This document shows, one piece after another, positions 58,601-64,000 of a DNA stretch of 64,000 nucleotides. The notes below the pieces were generated by a model. The model was not told the origin of the DNA and did not search any database. It was given only the letters and a program-made list of their open reading frames with translations. This DNA is from Ridgeia piscesae. Its lineage: Eukaryota; Annelida; Polychaeta; Sabellida; Siboglinidae. How positions within the stretch are numbered: position 1 is the first letter of the stretch; each line of letters begins with the position of its first letter. Location: assembly GCA_025642075.2 (NCBI GenBank), contig JAODUO010000059.1, forward strand, positions 364,501 through 428,500, given 5' to 3'. The translations under genes and the position numbers were made by a program.

Positions 58601-60475
58601 TACAGTATACTGGTCAGGTAGACAGGGCTGGATTCAAATATGTATTTGTATACAGAAATTTGATATATCTGTATCGGAAATCACAAAAAGACATGTATTT
58701 TATATTTGGTCTGTATTTGAAAAGTATTTGCAAATACAATCAAATATACATACAAATTACCACCAAAAGGTAAAGCATTGCCTGACATATACTGGCTCAG
58801 GAGTCAAAGACAGAATGTTTTTCACACATGTGGTTTAGTCAACAGTGGGCAGGCAGCACTGAGAAAATTGGTCTACAGTGAAGCTGGTCAAACATTAACA
58901 TAAATGAATGAATGGGAAGCCAATGAAGCTTATCTGTAGCCATAAAGGCAGGTTTCACAGGGAATGTGCTTCAAAGAACCCTGCTGTCACCTGTTGTGTA
59001 AACATCCTGGGCTAAGACAAAGTAACCCAGGTTTCCTCCAGTGCATGGGAAGAGCTACCTACTAGTTGGTACAGTAGTACAGATAAAGACAGTCTAGTAA
59101 ACCTGCCTGCCAATTAGTCTACATCAGTTAATCAAGCCAAATACAAAATTCCACCCACTATGATACACTTGAACTATAATGGAAACATGGGCCAAATATC
59201 TGAATCATAGTTAAATAAAATTTAATTGTATTGGAAATGAAATCTGGAAAAGCAATGTATTAATACAATGTATTAATTTTGTATCTGACTTTGATTTGGC
59301 CAAGTTGTATTTGATCTCAAAATGTGTATTTGGACCCAAACCTGCCTCACATACTTGTCCACCTTTCTTGTCCACCATAAACCAGTTATAAGTTATAGCT
59401 GTCCAATTTGGTGGCATAAATGGAAGCAATGAGCAAAATTTAATATATTATGACCAACTATATAGAGGTTAGTTACCAGGTAAAATGCAATTATTTCATG
59501 AATTTCATCCACTGGTTGGCAAGATTTCAAAATTGTTATTTGCGCAACACAACACAATACAATTCATAACTGACAGGCCCACAAGATGTAGTCAAAAATG
59601 TCTAAGTCTAATTTTCACTGCATTATTAAGGTTTTGAGTAAAAACAATGGCCAAAACATACCTCTTTCTTGATAATCTTTTCTGCATCCTCTTGTGTCTC
59701 AAAGGTAACAAAGCCATATCTGTAACAATGGTTGACATGTTGTTAACTTGCTGTTCTAGTTACCTTATTAGTTCCCCGTACCATGTAATCCTGATTCTCA
59801 TAGAAACATTATGATAAATTTGTATCATGTATATAACTTTTCATACAATTTTTTGAGTATATCAAATTGATCTTACATGCAATTTGGGACACAGGCTATT
59901 TCACATAGAGAAGGTGCTATTCCAAATACATTATAAAATTATGTTGTCTTTAAAAAAACAAGCATGATTAATGAATGTAAAATTAGGGCAGACACAAAGC
60001 ATTAGTCATATTGAAAATTATACTTGTCCAGTATCAAAATGAAAAACTATGGATGACGATGTGCCATTTAAAAACAAGTTTTAAAGCTCACGAACCGTGA
60101 GCCTTAAAACCACAAATGCTGCGAACCACAATTAATCGCCCCATCCCTAAGTGATGCCACATGTCCATTGGGCCCTGTTATAATGACAATAGTGTGAATA
60201 ACTTTGAATATTTATTGAAAGTTTTTGAGTGTGCTTGTTAATATTTTAGTTGCCATGTTAAAATTCAGGTGTCTTCGAAATTTAATTATTATTGTGAAAT
60301 AGAGATAATTGATGTCTTGAACTTGAATAGTTAGTTCGCTTGAAATGTTCCTTACTTCCCAAATTGTATATTTCAAAACTTACCCTTTTGAGACTCCAGC
60401 TCGATCAGCAATAATCTTACAATCCTTCACAGCTCCATAGGCCAAAAAGTATTGTTTAAGTTCAACTTCTGTTGT
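48205..60475 (-). CDS. Boule, DAZ-family RNA-binding protein (missing N-terminus)
   Basis: Nine exons read on the minus strand: 60475-60384, 59719-59662, 58575-58516, 57083-57065, 55664-55549, 50774-50700, 50013-49951, 49630-49478 and 48636-48205 (stop at 48207-48205). All introns are GT-AG and phases join to give 355 residues. The RRM lacks its first strand and RNP2 (outside the window) but has ELKQYFLAYGAVKDCKI, RNP1 KGYGFVTF, QEDAEKIIKKE and the diagnostic RKLNIGPAIRKQ. Downstream are VPYTYQNGMAVFHP, SPWRWTAPP and PPEVIYAQLPPQ, all typical of Boule rather than DAZL. Boule binds mRNA of germ cells and promotes meiosis and spermiogenesis. The C-terminal tail is longer than in vertebrate BOLL (about 283 residues in total in human, from memory). 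Confidence 0.93.
49193..49312. other. perfect 50-bp hairpin in the last boule intron
   Basis: Arms 49193-49242 and 49263-49312 are exact inverted complements over 50 bases, with a 20-base loop at 49243-49262. The arms contain TGAACTCCAGGAATTTTT and its complement. No target duplication was evident. It could be a very young foldback element, a microRNA-like or endo-siRNA precursor, or a structure within the pre-mRNA. Confidence 0.85.
50775..52518. other. boule intron, left part, no other gene
   Basis: AT-rich intron between exons 50774 and 55549; nothing recognisable besides the element that begins at 52519. Confidence 0.5.
52519..53563. mobile_element. piggyBac-like non-autonomous element, copy 1
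   Basis: Begins CCCATTTTATCC just after TTAA (52515-52518) and ends GGATAAAATGG just before TTAA (53564-53567). Near one end it has two close copies of GAATACGATTCTAGTCGTAG (52532-52551 and 52570-52589). The body is homologous, in reverse orientation, to 57108-57626 and 60663-62289. CCC ends and TTAA targets are the piggyBac hallmark. Only short frames are present, so no transposase. Confidence 0.75.
53568..55548. other. boule intron, right part, no other gene
   Basis: AT-rich with no array or element I could define. Short frames at 54274-54483 and 54433-54810 do not resemble known proteins. Confidence 0.45.
57065..57083 (-). CDS. boule 19-bp microexon
   Basis: Encodes AFTRMY plus the first base of the next codon. 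It is bounded by TTTTTTTGCAG and GTGAGT, and it is needed to keep frame: 19 plus 116 bp of the next exon is 135. Without it the 60-bp RRM exon would join the 116-bp exon out of frame. A piggyBac-like element begins 24 bp upstream of it. Confidence 0.75.
57108..57626. mobile_element. piggyBac-like element, copy 3 (internally deleted)
   Basis: Flanked by TTAA at 57104-57107 and 57627-57630. It ends CGTATTCCGGATAAAATGGG like the other copies; the opposite terminus has decayed. It shares AGATGAGTTGCAGCC and CAAACCTATGTTGAGGTTTG with copy 2 and lacks the middle of the full element, jumping from the GTGGCTCACTTCTTATAA part to the terminal repeat. It sits directly upstream of the boule microexon. 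Confidence 0.7.
58516..60475 (-). CDS. boule exons: RRM
   Basis: Exons 60475-60384 (92 bp), 59719-59662 (58 bp) and 58575-58516 (60 bp). The first opens TTEVELKQYF, so the preceding exon should end with the FVGGIDFK part of RNP2; it was searched for and not found up to 64000. RNP1 (KGYGFVTF) is split by an intron inside the glycine codon between the first two. The third carries GDNLIFKDRKLNIGPAIRKQ, the fourth strand and the conserved exit of the Boule RRM. Confidence 0.93.
58623..59344. mobile_element. degraded hAT-like element in a boule intron
   Basis: Begins CAGGGCTGGATTCAAATATG and ends GTATTTGGACCCAAACCTG, matching the end pattern of the 40846-41666 element. Subterminal AAAGTATTTGCAAATAC words also match. 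Flanking 8-mers (CAGGTAGA and CCTCACAT) do not match, so the copy is old or rearranged. It lies between two RRM exons. Confidence 0.55.
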
Positions 60476-60662
60476 CTGCAAAAGAATTCATCCATGTGTG
60501 TAACTGTTATGACATGTAGACATGGTATTCCTTATATTCCATGAATTATAATTACATAATCGACTTGAGGCTTATAACGTACTGCAGACTAGCCAAAACC
60601 CTCCACTAGACTCAGTTTATGGCCTTTCGTTTAGATCGATCAGATCCTTCTTTTTACATTAA

Positions 60663-62289
60663 CCCATTTTATCCTGAAGCTAGTGCAGATGAGTTGCAGC
60701 CAGTTCCTGATCATTTCCTCATATCAATGTGTCAACTTTAAAAATCACAGGCCTTCATTTAAGATTGACATAACTTTATTATTTCTCAATCAATTTTTAA
60801 ATGTGCTATATCTTTAGAAAAGTAGATAAAATGTACTATCAAGTCACATCGACAAACTCATAGTTTTATCATATATTATGTGGCATATGGCAAAACATGC
60901 TCAACAAATTCAAACCTATGTTGAGGTTTGTCACATTACTTTTCACCTGACATTTTCGTCGTGAAGGAGTAACATGTCAATGAGCAAGTAGAGTTTATTT
61001 TATGCATTACTCTCTGCTGAAAAAAAAGGTATATAACTTGTCCATATACAGTCGCGCCTCGCTATAACGCGACTCGCTATAACGCGAATCGGCTATAACG
61101 CGGTCGGTTGTGGACCCCGAATTTATGCCGCCAGGGGGGAAATGGGCGCTACAGCTAACAATAACGCTGTAATTAACTGTCACTTATTTTTATGAAGTCC
61201 TCATGTTTGTCTTGTACAGGTGTATCTAGAAACAATTTAATGATATTAAGAAATTTAACACAGAAGTACAAATGCGTTGCCGAGTTCTTTGTTTGTTGTG
61301 CCCCTGGCTTCTGCTCTGCCGTCGGCTTCTTCGCGGCATCGGCCAATCCAATCGTTTTTCAAACCGATCTATTGTGTAACCAGCGCTTGGTTTGTGTGGT
61401 AATTTCTTAAGTGTTTGTTTAAAACGTTACCAATTCCTTTGATTGCATTTAATTAACTTTAGGCACAGTAAATTTGGTACAAAGTCCTGTTTGTTTGAGC
61501 CGATATCAATCGCGTTTGTCTCCTGCCAGTTCGCTGTGGCTTCGGCGAAGCGCCCGTTCGCTGTGGCTTCCGCGAACGGGCGCCTTCGCCGCTTGTAAAT
61601 GGCAATTAAATTGCTTACGAATCGGGCGGTGACGAAAAATAATTGTGGTACTGAATTGGCAGGCTAACAGTTATGCTATGTTTTCTTCACTACGTCTACG
61701 AAAAAACATTTACTTGTGCGCAAACATACGAATTCGTAAACTGCGTGTGAACCGCAGTAGCCTCGAACCACTGTGAATTGCATTATAAATCGGCACGGTA
61801 AATGTGCGATCTAAATTTATATTTTGGGATTGATTGAAAGATGAAATCAAGCCAATAGTGAGCGCAATTAGAATAAGTATTAATATTTGACCGACTTCGG
61901 CAACATGTCAATTCATTTGTGCGTTTCGGCTGCTGAGTTCAAGATTATTTTAGACCGCCACAGCAGTACTGTGTTATCGCTCCGCCTCAGTTCGCATCGC
62001 CAGACGAGGCGCGTTGGCTCTGATCAACATTTAACGGTCCTTGCGACTCTACTCATCTTTGATTTCACTTTAGCTTGGGGTGCCCGCTTTGTACGGCAAA
62101 CACCCAAAGAATGGCACAGATAGAATGAAAAATATGGGTTTTTTGGTGACGTCATTCAGTGTTAACCAGCCAATGGAATTTCAAAACGTCAGAGAGCGGG
62201 AAGGCTGTACCAAGTGCAAACTACGACTAGAATCGTATTCTGGATAAAAAGGGTAACTACGACTAGAATCGTATTCCAGATAAACTGGG
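60663..62289. mobile_element. piggyBac-like element, copy 2, with nested insertion
   Basis: Starts CCCATTTTATCCTGAAGC after TTAA (60659-60662) and ends CCAGATAAACTGGG before TTAG (62290-62293, one base from TTAA). It carries the doubled CTACGACTAGAATCGTATTC near 62220 and 62257. It aligns in reverse with copy 1 but is about 580 bp longer, because foreign sequence starts at 61050. Confidence 0.72.
61050..61640. mobile_element. nested pogo/Tigger-like fragment
   Basis: After TA the sequence reads CAGTCGCGCCTCGCTATAAC and repeats CTATAACGCG three times within 60 bp. This resembles the ends of pogo/Tigger elements (CAGT...TATAACGCG), which insert at TA. No matching second end was found. The right limit is estimated from where similarity to copy 1 resumes. 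A GC-rich hairpin (CGAAGCGCCCGTTCG facing CGAACGGGCGCCTTCG) lies at about 61551-61595. Confidence 0.5.
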
Positions 62290-62293
62290 TTAG

Positions 62294-63700
62294 CCATCAC
62301 GTTCAAACTGCTGACCTAGCTCTACATAGATCAAGGAAATGGTTCATGCTTTTGTCATCTTACAAAACACTTCTGTCATGGGAACACCTATTTATGACGT
62401 GTGTGCTATCCTTCATTATTTCATATGTTGATTTTACATTTGAACAAAAATCATTAACATGACTGGTAAACAGTAGCCATTTAATTTTTTTTGGGTCATT
62501 CAGTGGCATGTTAAAAAAACAATTATAATTTGTTTACTAGGACAACTTTATTTTAAACAATAGGCATACCAGAATAAATTGCATTAACGTATGCCGCGGG
62601 TCGGGAATTGCCAGGAAATGATAAAACGGTCGATTTTTAATAAAGTGGATTTTCAGATCGAACGATGTATTCCACACATGTTGCTAACTTTATTTCACTG
62701 AATTTGACCTAAAAGTGTCAAAAAAACGATTAAATATGTCGCTACCCAACTTGCTGCTAATGTCGTTATGGCGGATGGACTTTTAAATCGACGGAAACGG
62801 GCCAACTTTCAGCGCGCTCAAACGTAAACATTGCTCCTTGCAAAGCGGCCATGTTTGGTATCGTCGTGTTGGAAATGATCCCTTCCGTACGCTGCCGAAG
62901 TCAAAAGTCGACGACATCCGTACATAAATTAGTTATCGGCGGCGAAAGTGCCGCAAAACTATCCAATCACCAACTGTCTGAGCCGGTTGCTTGGCAGCCC
63001 GACCTCACGCGAACCATATATGGTGATCGCGGTCACGTAGCTATTTAAAATTGACCTTATGCAACGACGCCAGCCAATCACGGTGCGGCTTCAAGATGAT
63101 TGACCTGTATGTGTCATGGCGTCCGATCGACGAAGGTTCCGTAGTGTTCACCAATTTTAAAGAAAGAAACGACACAATAAACGCAAATGAGCTGAATGCG
63201 CGGGAGGTTGCATGAACAGCCTGCATGACGCTGTTCAATCGCGCAACGGACCCGCGGAAGCGGCAGCGAACGGGGAAAGAAACGGCGACGTCGGGCTGGC
63301 GTTGCTATGCCGCGTAGGCTATGGCCGCCGGCGACGCGCACTGTCATAGACGGTGACAGCGGCGCTGGCGCTGACGAACTTTGTAACTCTACCAGTCGGA
63401 AGAACTGAGATTTATTCGAAGAAGTTACATTTATTTATTTATTACAGAAACTAATTTGACTGAATTTGTTTCATTCATATTAACCAAGTGTGGAATTAAT
63501 GTAAAACGAAAGGTGGTACTGTTGTTGGATTTACTTTTCTAACATAATTTTTTTCTTATCAGATATGAGAACTATTTTAGGTAATTTAAACAGTTTATTT
63601 AACATTAAATAATTCATAAAAAAATTATTATGACAGTATGCTTATCATTTATGATGTGTCTATGAAACTGACCAATTATTTAGGAATAGATGTATGTGTG
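62294..63700. other. boule upstream intron or 5' region, CpG-rich block
   Basis: No exon for the missing Boule N-terminus was found here on the minus strand. From about 62740 to 63410 the DNA is GC- and CpG-rich (for example GCGGCCATGTTTGGTATCG at 62843 and CGGCGACGTCGGGCTGGCG at 63282), unlike the AT-rich surroundings. It could be a CpG-rich promoter or a transposon fragment. Confidence 0.35.
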
Positions 63701-63714
63701 TATGTATACATATA

Positions 63715-63783
<69 letters not shown>

Positions 63784-63831
63784 GGCCCTACACATAGGTA
63801 TATACCTATGTATATATATAATATATATATA
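63715..63831. repeat. (GT)n followed by (TA)n microsatellite
   Basis: GT run at about 63717-63768, then TATATATA, a palindromic ACATAGGTATATACCTATGT at 63791, and more AT repeats. The last 170 bp of the window hold nothing I can identify. Confidence 0.9.
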
Positions 63832-64000
63832 TTACATTTTATTTCATAAAAACATTACATAATACATATACAATGTATGAGTGCGCTTGGCCAGTGATGA
63901 ATTTCTTCGCCGTTGCAAGAAGTAATTCAGACATCCAATCCCACTGAGAGCCTCCATGCCACAGTCTGGAGGAGGGCTCCAAAATCAAAGCACAATGGCA

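Noticed and set aside
60476..64000. Missing N-terminal exon of boule (FVGGIDFK)
   Set aside because: I looked on the minus strand for codons of the RNP2 motif next to a donor and found none; the exon probably lies beyond the right edge.

Overview
This is eukaryotic nuclear DNA, most likely from a marine invertebrate; a lophotrochozoan such as a mollusc is my best guess, not a firm call. The reasons are split genes with GT-AG introns of 0.2 to 5 kb, many micro- and minisatellites, small non-autonomous DNA transposons, and a boule gene of invertebrate type. No operons, CRISPR arrays, rRNA or convincing tRNA genes were seen.

Left two thirds (1-39127, + strand): the 3' half of one large gene, a divergent dynein heavy chain, probably the DNHD1 ortholog. 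I could place 28 coding exons (6972-39127, about 1,870 codons). They run from the end of AAA4 through stalk coiled coil 1, the microtubule-binding tip, stalk coiled coil 2, AAA5, strut, AAA6 and the C-terminal domain to a natural stop. Earlier exons lie left of the window. Many introns of this gene carry their own minisatellite: 39 bp (1-6775), 27 bp, 22 bp (66-bp higher order), 25 bp (G-rich), 63 bp, 35 bp, 32-34 bp (which copies a splice acceptor), 44 bp and 14 bp, plus long (GT)n, (TA)n and (CA)n runs. They create very long open frames that are not genes.

Middle (39128-48204): mostly intergenic. It holds a partial copy of the dynein last exon, an hAT-like element with an 8-bp target duplication, a 1.3-kb palindrome, and an internally deleted copy of a long-inverted-repeat element whose fuller copy lies in a dynein intron.

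Right third (48205-60475, - strand): boule (BOLL), the DAZ-family germline RNA-binding protein. Nine coding exons are visible, from inside the RRM to the stop (355 residues); the first exons lie right of the window. Its introns hold three copies of a TTAA-flanked, piggyBac-like element, a degraded hAT-like element and a perfect 50-bp hairpin.

The two genes converge tail to tail about 9 kb apart. By family knowledge both act in male germ cells or sperm flagella, which makes the pairing the most interesting biology here. I saw no clearly new enzymatic or defence system.
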